Shown here one piece after another: positions 25,260 through 33,705 of a stretch of DNA of 64,000 nucleotides. The DNA comes from Nitrospirota bacterium. GTDB taxonomy: Bacteria; Nitrospirota; Nitrospiria; Nitrospirales; Nitrospiraceae. The translations under genes and the position numbers were made by a program. The notes beneath the pieces are model-generated. The model saw only the letters and a list, made by a program, of their open reading frames with translations, had not been told where the DNA came from and searched no databases. The stretch lies in the NCBI GenBank assembly GCA_004296885.1, contig SCVN01000020.1:23908-87907 (forward strand), written 5' to 3'. How positions within the stretch are numbered: the stretch's first letter is position 1; each line of letters begins with the position of its first letter.

Positions 25260-26513
25260 ATGGAAACCGGAGTCGTACTGCCGGTCGGCTATATCGAGAC
25301 CTTTGCGGGCAACGGCAAGGCTCGCAGCACGGGGGACGGCAAGCGGGCGGTCAAGTCCGGCATTCCGCTTCCCCACCACGTGGCGCTCGATAAAGACGAG
25401 CGATACCTCTACTTCGCCGAATCCGGGTCGGACCGGGTCCGACGCATCGACCTGCATGAAGGGACGATCCATAATTTTGCCGGGATCGGGGAGACTTGCT
25501 ACAGCGGGGACTCAGGCCTGTGCGGGGAGGCCGGTCTCTATCTTCCCCTCGGCGTCGCGTTCGACTCCCACAACGATCTTTACATCTGCGATTCGGGCAG
25601 CAACCGGATCAGAAAAGTCGACCATGAGACCGGCGTCATCACCACCGTCGTCGGAACGGGGCAGTTTGGTTTCAATGGCGACGGCTCCGCCCTGGACGTG
25701 AATCTCACCTATCCCGCGGCGATTACGTTCGACGCGGACGACATCCTGTATATCGCCGACACCCAGGCCCACCGGGTCCGTCGTTATGATCCCAGGACCG
25801 GTCACGTCACTACGATTGCAGGGACTTGGTCCGCCGAGGATGATGCGCGCGAGCAGCCCTTGGTGGCGAGAAACCTGGTCGTGCTATCCGGCGACTCGAT
25901 CGGGATTGATTTCAGCGACGATCACGGATGGCTCAGGCCGGAATGTTCGGATGGCCTGGACCTGTCTTTTTATCTGGATGACGGTCGGTCGGCTTTGGAC
26001 GCCAGGCTGTATGATTTGGTCGGGATCGCCGTGGATGTCCAGGGGCACGTCTATGTCGTCGATAAGGGCAGCAACCGGGTCCGGAAGATCGATGGCCAGA
26101 GCGGGATCATTTCCACCGTGGCCGGAGTGTGCCGCTATGGATTCGACGGGGATAACAAGCCGGCGATCAAGGCCATGCTGCATGCGCCTGAAGCAGTGGT
26201 TTTCGACCCGGCCGGCAACTTCTATATCTCGGATACGATGAATCATCGAGTTAGAAAGGTCGATATCGCGACCGGCCTCATCACGACCGTGGCCGGAAAC
26301 GGAGATAGCGGGTACGAGGATAAGAATATGGGCGGATGCGGAGCGGCCCAATTCGTGGCGAAGGAAAGCGCGGGCATGATTAAGCACGGCGACGGCTTGC
26401 TGGCGGTGGAGGCAGTGGTCAACTCACCGGTCGGGCTGGCCCTCGACTCACAGGGATTCCTCTATATCTGCGAGCGCGGCGAGAACAAGATCAGGCGCGC
26501 AAAATTGTGGTGA
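25260..26513 (+). CDS. NHL-repeat beta-propeller protein
   Basis: 417 residues with about six NHL-type blades. Each carries a variant of AGxGxxGxxGDG, such as FAGNGKARSTGDG, VVGTGQFGFNGDG and VAGVCRYGFDGDN, followed by LYIADTxxHRVRK-type strands. AAGGAG sits 9 nt before ATG 25260. No clear signal peptide is present, although such propellers are often exported. It may be a structural or binding partner in the module; the ligand is unknown. Confidence 0.83.
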   Translation: METGVVLPVGYIETFAGNGKARSTGDGKRAVKSGIPLPHHVALDKDERYLYFAESGSDRVRRIDLHEGTIHNFAGIGETCYSGDSGLCGEAGLYLPLGVAFDSHNDLYICDSGSNRIRKVDHETGVITTVVGTGQFGFNGDGSALDVNLTYPAAITFDADDILYIADTQAHRVRRYDPRTGHVTTIAGTWSAEDDAREQPLVARNLVVLSGDSIGIDFSDDHGWLRPECSDGLDLSFYLDDGRSALDARLYDLVGIAVDVQGHVYVVDKGSNRVRKIDGQSGIISTVAGVCRYGFDGDNKPAIKAMLHAPEAVVFDPAGNFYISDTMNHRVRKVDIATGLITTVAGNGDSGYEDKNMGGCGAAQFVAKESAGMIKHGDGLLAVEAVVNSPVGLALDSQGFLYICERGENKIRRAKLW

Positions 26514-26604
26514 ACCCCTGCCTCCGTCGGATGGGCCTGGTTGTCCGTCCGTGAGAGGCGCGCCGTTCCCACAACGGCTGTCCATCTGGAAGCGAGGCGT
26601 CGGT

Positions 26605-27453
26605 ATGGCGCGATTCGAGCGAGCTTGGGGTCGGCAAGGTCGGATAGCCTCGATCGTTCCGTTGTTCGCCGGGCTCCTCGCAGGTGCGGCGGTGCTTGGG
26701 TGGCTGGGGATTCCCGTTGTCAGTTCCGAAGGTCTCTTTGTTCGGTCCTACCTGATTGCCGGTGATGTCCCTTCCGCCCCGGAAGATTTAGCCTGGGAGA
26801 AGGTCCCGCCGTTGACGCTGCCGTTGAGCGGGCAAGTGATCACGAGGCCCGTCTGGCCTGAACCCAGTGCCAGGGCTCTGGGGGTCCGGTCTGTCCACAA
26901 CGGCGTCGAGATTGCGTTCCTGCTGGAATGGCAGGACAACACAAAGAACGATCGGTTGACCCCTGGCACGTTCCGAGACGGCGTGGCGATCGGGCTCCCG
27001 CTGGGGGAGGCGCCCGCCTTTTTCTGCATGGGCCAGCTCGATCACTACATCAACATCTGGCACTGGAAGGCCGACTGGCAGAGCGACATCGACCGGCGGG
27101 CCGCCAAGGCTGCCGAGCGCAAGGGAGAAAGCGGGGAAGTCCGGCGATTCGAGGTCATTCCCCGCCGAGCCTCCTCCGTTGAAGACCTGGTCGGCGGCGG
27201 CTTCAGTACCCTGACCAGCAAGCAGTCACAGGGGCGGGTGCAAGGCAAGGCCATCTGGAAGGATGGGGTCTGGCGTGTGGTCATCAGGCGGCCGTTGGCC
27301 AGCACCGATCCGGAAAATGAAGCCAGGTTGGAGCCGGGTCGCTTGCAAGCCGTTGCCTTTGCGGTGTGGAACGGCGAGAACAAGGAGCGCAACGGGCAAA
27401 AGGCCGTGGCGCCCTGGTTCCAACTCTCCATCGATCCCACGGTGAAGCTGTGA
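26605..27453 (+). CDS. Second NxrC-like gamma-subunit protein
   Basis: 282 residues with an N-terminal hydrophobic signal or anchor (about 14-36) and the same gamma-subunit fold as the protein at 19779. Shared blocks include PLSGQVIT, FRDGVAIGLPL, the FFCMGQ segment with M142 as likely heme-b ligand, INIWHWKADWQ, SSVEDL and FAVWNGENKERNG. At the position where the paralog has K269 (VVKRAL) this one has Arg (VIRRPL). ATG 26605 has GAGG 7 nt upstream; a GTG at 26551 is less likely. It lies with pentaheme cytochromes rather than with a chaperone, so it may serve a different enzyme or act alone as an electron carrier. Confidence 0.8.
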   Translation: MARFERAWGRQGRIASIVPLFAGLLAGAAVLGWLGIPVVSSEGLFVRSYLIAGDVPSAPEDLAWEKVPPLTLPLSGQVITRPVWPEPSARALGVRSVHNGVEIAFLLEWQDNTKNDRLTPGTFRDGVAIGLPLGEAPAFFCMGQLDHYINIWHWKADWQSDIDRRAAKAAERKGESGEVRRFEVIPRRASSVEDLVGGGFSTLTSKQSQGRVQGKAIWKDGVWRVVIRRPLASTDPENEARLEPGRLQAVAFAVWNGENKERNGQKAVAPWFQLSIDPTVKL

Positions 27454-27500
27454 CCGGACAGCCGCCGCTCTTGTCGAATTGTGTTTATGCCGGGGCGTGA

Positions 27501-27986
27501 ATGAGCGGTCGGCGGTTTTGGAACAGGTTGAGACGAGGACGAGCCCTCCCCACGGGTAGGGCTTTTTTCTTGTGCCTGGCTGCGTTGGGCTGCTGGATGT
27601 GGGCTGCGGGATCGGTCGTCGCCGCCGCTCCGGAAGCGGCGATGACGGAGGCTGAAGCAGTCCGGCTCGGGGAAGAATTCGGCATCGTGGTGGGCCCCGT
27701 CGACGAGGACATTCAAAAAGAACTCAAGATGCAACGGCCCGAAGGGGTGGTGGTCTTCGAGGTCATCGGCGGCACGCCGGCCGACCTGGCTGGCATCAAG
27801 GTGCGGGCCGTGATCAAGGAGATCGATAAAGTTGAGGTGCGCACCTTGCTCGATTTCGGCCGGGCCCTCAAGCGGGCCATCCCCACCGGAAATTTCACGG
27901 TCGGGAGCTACGAGCCCGCGGACCCGGAAGTCCAGGGAGTGGGCGGCCTGATTAATTTTCATTTCGTGCGGATTGTGAAAGACTGA
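27501..27986 (+). CDS. Exported PDZ-domain protein
   Basis: 161 residues with a signal peptide (about 20-47) and one PDZ-like domain (about 60-150: GVVVFEVIGGTPADLAGIK ... VIKEIDKVEVRTLLDFGRALK). There is no protease domain. PDZ domains bind C-terminal tails or loops, so it may organise envelope proteins. It lies between the NxrC-like gene and the first pentaheme cytochrome, with gaps of 47 and 30 bases. Confidence 0.8.
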   Translation: MSGRRFWNRLRRGRALPTGRAFFLCLAALGCWMWAAGSVVAAAPEAAMTEAEAVRLGEEFGIVVGPVDEDIQKELKMQRPEGVVVFEVIGGTPADLAGIKVRAVIKEIDKVEVRTLLDFGRALKRAIPTGNFTVGSYEPADPEVQGVGGLINFHFVRIVKD

Positions 27987-28016
27987 TCGTTGCCCGAGCG
28001 GGGCTGCGGAGTACGT

Positions 28017-29312
28017 ATGGTACGGATGCCTAAGTTGGCGATCGTGGCGATGGTGGCCTGTGTCGTGGCCCTCAACGCCCTCTACCATGATCGGGCGGTG
28101 GCCCAGAAGGCGGAGAGCCATCCGGCAAGCCCCTGGGTAGCCGAGATCGAACAAGTCTTTATCCGATCCGAGGATTGCAAACAGTGCCATGATCGTCACT
28201 ATGAAGAATGGAAAGGCATGCGCGAGCAAACTCCCGATCTGAAGACGTTCGGACGCGTCGATGCCGCCCTGCTCCACGGAACGTCTCTCGAGTCACCCGT
28301 CTTCAAGACCGTCCTCGGGCTCTGGCTGCAGACTAATCCCACGGCCGAGGAGCGGACCCGCTGCCTGTCTTGCCATGTGCCGGCGGTCACGGTTTTTCCG
28401 CAACACACGGACAAGATCAGCCAGCAAGTGCTCTCCGGCAAGGTGGAAGTCGAAGGGATCAGCTGCGCCTCGTGCCACCTCATCAACGGCGTGTCCGGGG
28501 CGCCAGCCAACCCGCCGACCTTCAAGTTGCAGCCGGGCAAGATGATGTATGGGCCGTACGCGGAGCCGGAGGAGAACCTGGTCCATCCGGCGAGCCAATC
28601 GGACCTGTATCGCGGGGCCAACTATTGCGCCTCATGCCACTTCGATAAGGTCAAGGACGTGACCAAGCGAGAGTTGCCCGGCGAGATCCTGCAAGGCACC
28701 ATCTGTCAGGATTGCCACATGGAGCCTTCGACCGGCAGTTCGACCTCGAAGCGCGGGGCGATGACCAGATCCATCGGCCGGCACTGGTTCCGTGGCGTGG
28801 TGATCCCCGGCATTATGTTGAAGAACCGCAATCTGCAAGCCGAATGGATGCCCCGTGTGGATGTTGAAGCGACTAAGTCTCAAGTCTCCGTGGACGGGAC
28901 TGTCTTGGTGCGGACGGGCAGTCTCCCGCACAGCTTTCCGGATGGAGACCCGGTGCTCAAACAATTCCTGGTGACGATCACGATCAAAAATGCGCAGGGG
29001 CAGGTGTTGGCCAGCGAACAGAAGCGCTTTGGGGTGCCGTATGAACAAATATTGAGAGGACCCATTCCGGAGCCCTTGGTGCGCGGAGGGACTACGAAAC
29101 GCGTGCCTTTCACCCTGGCGTTGCCTGCCGGGGCCGTTCCTGCCACGGTGGAGGCGTTGCTCTCCTATGCGTTGATTCCGGAGCCGAGCCCGGAGCTGAA
29201 AAAAAAGTACCTGGCGACGTTGCCTGGGGAGAAGGAACGGGCGGCTGCCGTCAAGTTGCTTGAGGACTATGCGCAAGCACGGGTGCTGACCTTTCGCAAT
29301 AAGGCTCTATAA
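28017..29312 (+). CDS. Periplasmic pentaheme cytochrome c (c554-like)
   Basis: 431 residues, signal peptide in the first 32. Five CxxCH motifs occur in the N-terminal half: CKQCH, CLSCH, CASCH, CASCH and CQDCH. The first is in the DCKQCHxxxYEEW context of cytochrome c554-type proteins. The C-terminal half lacks hemes and looks like a beta-sandwich with the segment SLPHSFPDGDP. ATG 28017 has GGAG 5 nt upstream. It is followed 54 bases later by a paralog. It should carry electrons in the periplasm; the donor and acceptor are unknown. Confidence 0.88.
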   Translation: MVRMPKLAIVAMVACVVALNALYHDRAVAQKAESHPASPWVAEIEQVFIRSEDCKQCHDRHYEEWKGMREQTPDLKTFGRVDAALLHGTSLESPVFKTVLGLWLQTNPTAEERTRCLSCHVPAVTVFPQHTDKISQQVLSGKVEVEGISCASCHLINGVSGAPANPPTFKLQPGKMMYGPYAEPEENLVHPASQSDLYRGANYCASCHFDKVKDVTKRELPGEILQGTICQDCHMEPSTGSSTSKRGAMTRSIGRHWFRGVVIPGIMLKNRNLQAEWMPRVDVEATKSQVSVDGTVLVRTGSLPHSFPDGDPVLKQFLVTITIKNAQGQVLASEQKRFGVPYEQILRGPIPEPLVRGGTTKRVPFTLALPAGAVPATVEALLSYALIPEPSPELKKKYLATLPGEKERAAAVKLLEDYAQARVLTFRNKAL

Positions 29313-29366
29313 GCAAGGCCCGCGGCGTCAAAAGATGTGAGGGAGCGTGGAGTGGGGATAAGATTC

Positions 29367-30590
29367 ATGCGAAAGATCAGGCCGATCTTGACCGTTCTCG
29401 GGCTGCTGGCTTTCGTGGCGATCTCGGGTCACGGGGCGATGGGGCTGGCCGAGGAACCGTCGAAAACGAAGGGGGCCTTGGAGAAGGTTTTCCCGAACTC
29501 GAACAAATGCAAACGTTGTCATGAACGGGTCTTCGAGGAGTGGGAAACGTCGCCCCTCTCGCGCTCTATTCATTCGCCCGCTTTTCGTGCCTCGCTGGAT
29601 GAGTACCTGACCTTTTCAGTCGGCAAGGATAAGGCGCTGTGCTTTCGCTGCCACGCGCCCCACGTCAGTGAATTCGTCGATCAGGCGCCCATGTTCGTGG
29701 CACAAGTCCAGTCCGGAGATCCGGTCATCGACGGAGTGGGTTGCACCCAATGCCATCTGATCAAGCAAGTCGATCGGAGCAGCCATCCGCCCGTGCCGAA
29801 GTACGAGCCGGGCAAGACGCTCTATGGCCCGTACAAGGATTTCGTCCAGAACTTGGCCCACCAGTCCATGGAGTTGGAGCTGTTCCGCAAGTCAGACCTC
29901 TGTATGAACTGCCACCAGTCCGTGCCGGCTTCGGCCAACTTGGGCAAGTCGACCGAGCTGTTGGGGCCATGGGAAGGCAGCCAGGCGGTCAAAGGCGGCA
30001 AAGAATGTCAGACCTGCCACATGCCGGAGCAAGTCGGGGAGTCGGCGAACGGCGAGAATAAGCGCAAGGTGGCCAACCATTCGTTCCCGGGCCGGATCGG
30101 GAAGCTGCGGCAGGAGGCGGCGAAGCTGGCTCTGGAGACCTCTGTCAAGGGAGAGCAGACCAGCGTGGTCGTGACCGTTCAAAGCCTGGTGCCCCATAAC
30201 CTCCCGACCACCCATCCGGCCTGGGCCAAGGTGGTGCTGGAGCTGGCAGTGAAGGGCAAGAATCTCAAGACCGTCTATACGGGCCAGCGGGTCTACGGAC
30301 GTGTGTTCGCGGATGCCAAGGGACAGAAAACGTTGTTTGACTTCAAGGCCACGAAGGTGCTGGAAGATACGGTGCTGAAGCCGGAAGAGACGCGGACGGA
30401 GACCTTCACGTTCCCGACTCCAAAGGATACCCGGTCGTTCGACGTCGAGGTGTCGTTGAGCTATGCGCCGGTGACAGGGCCGCCGGAGTTCCTCCAGCGG
30501 GTCGAGGCGGAGTCTCCCAAGGGAGCCCAGGATCCGGTGTTCCAGCCGATCCCGATCGTGAAGCAGGCGCTGAATGTGCCGTTGAAGTAA
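29367..30590 (+). CDS. Periplasmic pentaheme cytochrome c, paralog
   Basis: 407 residues with a signal peptide (about 4-28). Five CxxCH motifs: CKRCH, CFRCH, CTQCH, CMNCH and CQTCH. Spacing and the LYGPYKD segment match the preceding cytochrome (MYGPYAE), so the pair arose by duplication. The heme-free C-terminal half has LVPHNLPTTHP where the paralog has SLPHSFPDGDP. ATG 29367 is preferred over a GTG at 29337. It ends the co-directional run begun at 22880. Confidence 0.88.
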   Translation: MRKIRPILTVLGLLAFVAISGHGAMGLAEEPSKTKGALEKVFPNSNKCKRCHERVFEEWETSPLSRSIHSPAFRASLDEYLTFSVGKDKALCFRCHAPHVSEFVDQAPMFVAQVQSGDPVIDGVGCTQCHLIKQVDRSSHPPVPKYEPGKTLYGPYKDFVQNLAHQSMELELFRKSDLCMNCHQSVPASANLGKSTELLGPWEGSQAVKGGKECQTCHMPEQVGESANGENKRKVANHSFPGRIGKLRQEAAKLALETSVKGEQTSVVVTVQSLVPHNLPTTHPAWAKVVLELAVKGKNLKTVYTGQRVYGRVFADAKGQKTLFDFKATKVLEDTVLKPEETRTETFTFPTPKDTRSFDVEVSLSYAPVTGPPEFLQRVEAESPKGAQDPVFQPIPIVKQALNVPLK

Positions 30591-30613
30591 GGACGTGGTT
30601 CGACGGGGGTCGG

Positions 30614-30868
30614 CTAATCGGTGGCGATCTTCGAGCCGGGCGACTTCATCTTGAAGATTTGAATAGCGGCATAGATATTCTTGGCCGGCTGATTGAGGAC
30701 GAGGGTCGAGTTCGTGATGTGCGTATCGATCAATTCGAACGGCCCGCCGCTGTAATAGACCCGGCACAGATCCATGGTGCAGTTCTTGAAAACATGGTTG
30801 TCGAGCGTCAGTTGTTCTTCCTTGAACGTCTTGCCCTCAACCAGGATGTACTCAGGCCCTAGCCCCAT
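30614..30868 (-). CDS. Small conserved-looking protein of unknown function
   Basis: 84 residues from ATG 30868, which has GGAGGA 7 nt upstream on the minus strand. It has no signal peptide and many beta-branched residues (LDNHVFKNCTMDLCRVYYSGG ... HITNSTLVLN), suggesting a beta-rich fold, perhaps a few rungs of a parallel beta helix. The good ribosome site and a candidate promoter support expression. Function is not recognised. Confidence 0.65.
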   Translation of the reverse strand: MGLGPEYILVEGKTFKEEQLTLDNHVFKNCTMDLCRVYYSGGPFELIDTHITNSTLVLNQPAKNIYAAIQIFKMKSPGSKIATD

Positions 30869-30889
30869 ACACATCTCCTCCGGCGGCCA

Positions 30890-30919
30890 ACTATAACAGA
30901 CCGTCTTCCGGCGACGCAA
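30890..30919 (-). promoter_or_regulatory. Candidate promoter for the small minus-strand gene
   Basis: On the minus strand TTGCGT (30919-30914), an 18-bp spacer and TATAGT (30895-30890), about 22 bases before the start codon at 30868. The -35 match is weak. Confidence 0.4.
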
Positions 30920-30965
30920 CAAACCGACGAGCAAGGTCCGGCAATGCAGCGGGCGGTGTTTCGCC

Positions 30966-30994
30966 TTGATCATTGCCACCTGTCTGTATACAAT
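30966..30994 (+). promoter_or_regulatory. Candidate promoter for hppA
   Basis: TTGATC (30966-30971), a 17-bp spacer and TACAAT (30989-30994), about 94 bases before the GTG start. Confidence 0.5.
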
Positions 30995-31087
30995 GGCCCG
31001 ACTTTTGTGCCGCCGGATGCCTTACCGTGGGGATGGGGCTTGTGCGTAGAGACGGGGAGACGCGTCGTTTAAGGGGAGGATTGCTCA

Positions 31088-33139
31088 GTGGATGCAACAG
31101 CGGTTATCTGGTTTTCGATCGTCACGGCGCTTGCCGGAATCGGCTATGGGTTTTACCTGGCGTTTTGGGTCTTTAAGCTTGACGCCGGCAATCAGGAAAT
31201 GCAGCGCATTGCCCAGGCCATCCAGGAAGGGGCGAGCGCCTATCTGAATCGGCAGTATCGAACCGTCGGCCTTGTTGCGGCTGTTTTGTTCGCGGTTCTG
31301 TGGCTGGCCGGGATCTGGTCGGATAAGTTTGGGTTGCTGACGGCGGTCGGATTCCTCATCGGAGCCGGTGCCTCGGCACTGGCCGGCTACGTGGGCATGT
31401 ATATCGCCGTTCGGGCCAACGTCCGCACCGCGCAAGCGGCCCATCAAGGGCTCAATGCGGCGTTGACCGTGGCCTTCAGGGGCGGGGCGGTGACCGGGCT
31501 CCTGCTCATTGGCTTGGCGCTGCTGGCGTTGACCGGCTTCTACACCATTGCCTCGGCCATTGCCGGACAGGAAAAGGCGATTCATGCGCTGTTGAGCCTG
31601 GGCTTCGGCGGCAGTTTGATCTCGGTCTTCGCCCGCGTCGGGGGCGGCATTTACACGAAGGCGGCGGATGTGGGCGCCGATCTGGTTGGCAAGGTGGAGG
31701 CGGGTATCCCGGAAGATGATCCCCGGAATCCGGCCGTCATTGCGGACAACGTCGGCGACAATGTCGGGGACTGTGCCGGCATGGCCGCGGATTTGTTTGA
31801 AACCTATGCCGTGACCAAGGTGGCGGCGATGGTGCTGGCCTTCACGTTGTTCGGGGGCCAAGCCGCGCCGATTCTGTATCCTCTGGCCCTGGGCGGGTTA
31901 TCGATCCTGGCGACCATCGTCGGCATCATGTTCGTGAAAGTGGGGCCCGGCGGGGGCATTATGACCGCGCTCTACAAAGGCCTCTTCGTCGCGGGCGGGA
32001 TCTCCGCCGTGGCGTTCTACCCGGTGACCATGAAGATGATGGATGGGGTCGGGGGCGTCAGCGGGATGAGCTACTACCTGGCGGCCCTGGTGGGGCTTGC
32101 GGTGACGCTGGCGCTGGTCTTCATCACCGACTATTACACGTCCAAGAGCTACGCGCCGGTGAAAGAGATCGCCAAGGCCAGCGAGACCGGCCACGCGACG
32201 AACATCATTGCGGGGCTGGCGGTGGGCATGCAGGCCACGGCCTGGCCAGTAGTGGTGATTGCGGCGGCCATCCTCGGCAGTTACTGGCTCTGCGGGGGAG
32301 CGGCCCAGGGCGGCCTCTTCGGCGTGGCCGTTGCGGCCGTGTCCATGCTGTCCATGGCGGGTATTGTCGTGGCGATCGACGCCTTCGGTCCGATCACCGA
32401 CAATGCCGGGGGTATCGCCGAGATGTCCCACCTGGGCAAGGAAGTTCGCGACATCACCGATCCGCTGGACGCCGTGGGCAATACGACCAAGGCAGTGACC
32501 AAGGGGTATGCCATCGGGTCAGCCGGCCTGGCGGCGGTGGTCCTGTTCGCGGAGTACGCGAGGGCCGTGGAGGGGCAGAGCAAGGGGATGACCTTCGATC
32601 TGTCGAACCCCAAGGTGTTGGTCGGTCTGTTCCTGGGAGGCATGTTGCCCTTCCTCTTCGGGTCGATGTGCATGAAGGCAGTCGGGCAAGCCGCCGGGTT
32701 GGTGGTCGAGGAAGTCAGGCGGCAGTTTCGAACCATCAAGGGGATCATGGAGGGGACGGGCAAACCCGAGTATGGGACCTGTGTGGACATTGTCACCAAG
32801 GCCGCCATCAAGGAGATGATGGTGCCCGGTCTCATCCCGGTGCTCTCCCCGATTGTCGTCGGCGTAGTCCTGGGTCCGCAGGCGTTGGGTGGTGTGCTGG
32901 TGGGCAGTATCGTCACGGGTCTTTTTGTGGCCATTTCCATGACCAGCGGCGGTGGCGCGTGGGACAACGCGAAGAAGTACATCGAGGAGCAGGGGCTGAA
33001 GGGAAGTGACACGCACAAGGCGGCCGTGACCGGCGATACCGTGGGCGATCCCTACAAGGATACGGCCGGGCCTGCGATCAACCCGATGATCAAGGTGATC
33101 AACATCGTGGCGCTTTTGATCGTGTCCTTGATCGTATAA
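31088..33139 (+). CDS. hppA: Membrane-bound proton-pumping pyrophosphatase, K+-independent type
   Basis: 683 residues, about 16 membrane helices. It hydrolyses pyrophosphate and pumps protons across the membrane. The substrate site motif [19 protein letters not shown] and the paired acidic segments [19 protein letters not shown] and later [15 protein letters not shown] are intact. The [10 protein letters not shown] segment has Lys and Thr at the positions that separate the K+-independent class (Lys/Thr) from the K+-dependent class (Ala/Gly or Ala), so it should be a K+-independent H+ pump. GTG start with GGGGAGGA just upstream. It would recover energy from PPi in a low-energy-yield chemolithotroph. 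Confidence 0.95.
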   Translation: MDATAVIWFSIVTALAGIGYGFYLAFWVFKLDAGNQEMQRIAQAIQEGASAYLNRQYRTVGLVAAVLFAVLWLAGIWSDKFGLLTAVGFLIGAGASALAGYVGMYIAVRANVRTAQAAHQGLNAALTVAFRGGAVTGLLLIGLALLALTGFYTIASAIAGQEKAIHALLSLGFGGSLISVFARVGGGIYTKAADVGADLVGKVEAGIPEDDPRNPAVIADNVGDNVGDCAGMAADLFETYAVTKVAAMVLAFTLFGGQAAPILYPLALGGLSILATIVGIMFVKVGPGGGIMTALYKGLFVAGGISAVAFYPVTMKMMDGVGGVSGMSYYLAALVGLAVTLALVFITDYYTSKSYAPVKEIAKASETGHATNIIAGLAVGMQATAWPVVVIAAAILGSYWLCGGAAQGGLFGVAVAAVSMLSMAGIVVAIDAFGPITDNAGGIAEMSHLGKEVRDITDPLDAVGNTTKAVTKGYAIGSAGLAAVVLFAEYARAVEGQSKGMTFDLSNPKVLVGLFLGGMLPFLFGSMCMKAVGQAAGLVVEEVRRQFRTIKGIMEGTGKPEYGTCVDIVTKAAIKEMMVPGLIPVLSPIVVGVVLGPQALGGVLVGSIVTGLFVAISMTSGGGAWDNAKKYIEEQGLKGSDTHKAAVTGDTVGDPYKDTAGPAINPMIKVINIVALLIVSLIV

Positions 33140-33165
33140 GAGATTGTTGAAGGGCGGGCCTCGGC

Positions 33166-33194
33166 TTGACGCGGTGGGGGGCCTGGGGTATCCT
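33166..33194 (+). promoter_or_regulatory. Candidate promoter for pup
   Basis: TTGACG (33166-33171), a 17-bp spacer and TATCCT (33189-33194), 73 bases before the pup ATG. Confidence 0.55.
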
Positions 33195-33266
33195 GACTCC
33201 GTGAGCGATCCCAGTTCAAAAGGCAGGTGATCCGGCCATTATTCGACGACGCTTGGAGGTGCTCCT

Positions 33267-33464
33267 ATGGAACGACAGGAGAAGAAAGCGGAGTCTAAAC
33301 GAGACCAGCAGGCTCGAGACGAGGCCAGGCCCAATCCCAAGGTGCTTGAAGCCGGGAAGAAGCTGAAAGAGGATATTGACAAGCTGGTCGACGAGATTGA
33401 TGAGGTCCTTGAGGAAAACGCCGAAGAATTCGTCAAGAATTATGTCCAAAAGGGGGGGGAATAA
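33267..33464 (+). CDS. pup: Prokaryotic ubiquitin-like protein Pup
   Basis: 65 residues, charged and largely disordered. The C-terminal half, with DEIDEVLEENAEEFVKNYVQ followed by KGGE, closely matches actinobacterial Pup, including the GGE end whose Glu is ligated to substrate lysines by PafA. Because it ends in Glu rather than Gln, no deamidation by Dop is needed before ligation. Pup-tagged proteins go to the Mpa/ARC-proteasome. GGAGGT lies 6 nt before the ATG. No pafA, dop, mpa or prcBA gene is in the 30 kb on either side, so it is separated from its partners here. Confidence 0.93.
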   Translation: MERQEKKAESKRDQQARDEARPNPKVLEAGKKLKEDIDKLVDEIDEVLEENAEEFVKNYVQKGGE

Positions 33465-33514
33465 ACTTCCGCTTCCAGCCTCCCGCAGGTGGGCCTAATT
33501 CAGGTTCCGTCATG

Positions 33515-33537
33515 GCGGCTCGCTTCCAGCGAGCCGC
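33515..33537. repeat. Hairpin after pup
   Basis: GCGGCTCGC (33515-33523) pairs with GCGAGCCGC (33529-33537) around a 5-nt loop. It lacks a T-run, so it is a weak or factor-dependent terminator at best. The rest of 33465-33618 shows nothing else. Confidence 0.55.
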
Positions 33538-33618
33538 TGTCCTTCCCCTCGGTTCCAGCCTTTCCTTTCCGGTGATTGCTCTGCTCAGCAGTTCATGAGG
33601 TGTCTCTCGCAGGCTGGT

Positions 33619-33645
33619 TTGACAAAGTCCGTCCCGCACTATAAG
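33619..33645 (+). promoter_or_regulatory. Candidate promoter for recJ
   Basis: A perfect TTGACA (33619-33624) and TATAAG (33640-33645), but the spacer is only 15 bp, shorter than the optimum. It lies 61 bases before the recJ ATG. Confidence 0.4.
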
Positions 33646-33705
33646 CTTTTACTCTAATTTCAGTGGGTTGCGTAAGTTTGTCCGGTGAGGAAGGGCGGAG
33701 ATTTC

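Noticed and set aside
33515..33537. Rho-independent terminator for pup
   Set aside because: The stem is good but no T-run follows, so it was listed only as a hairpin.
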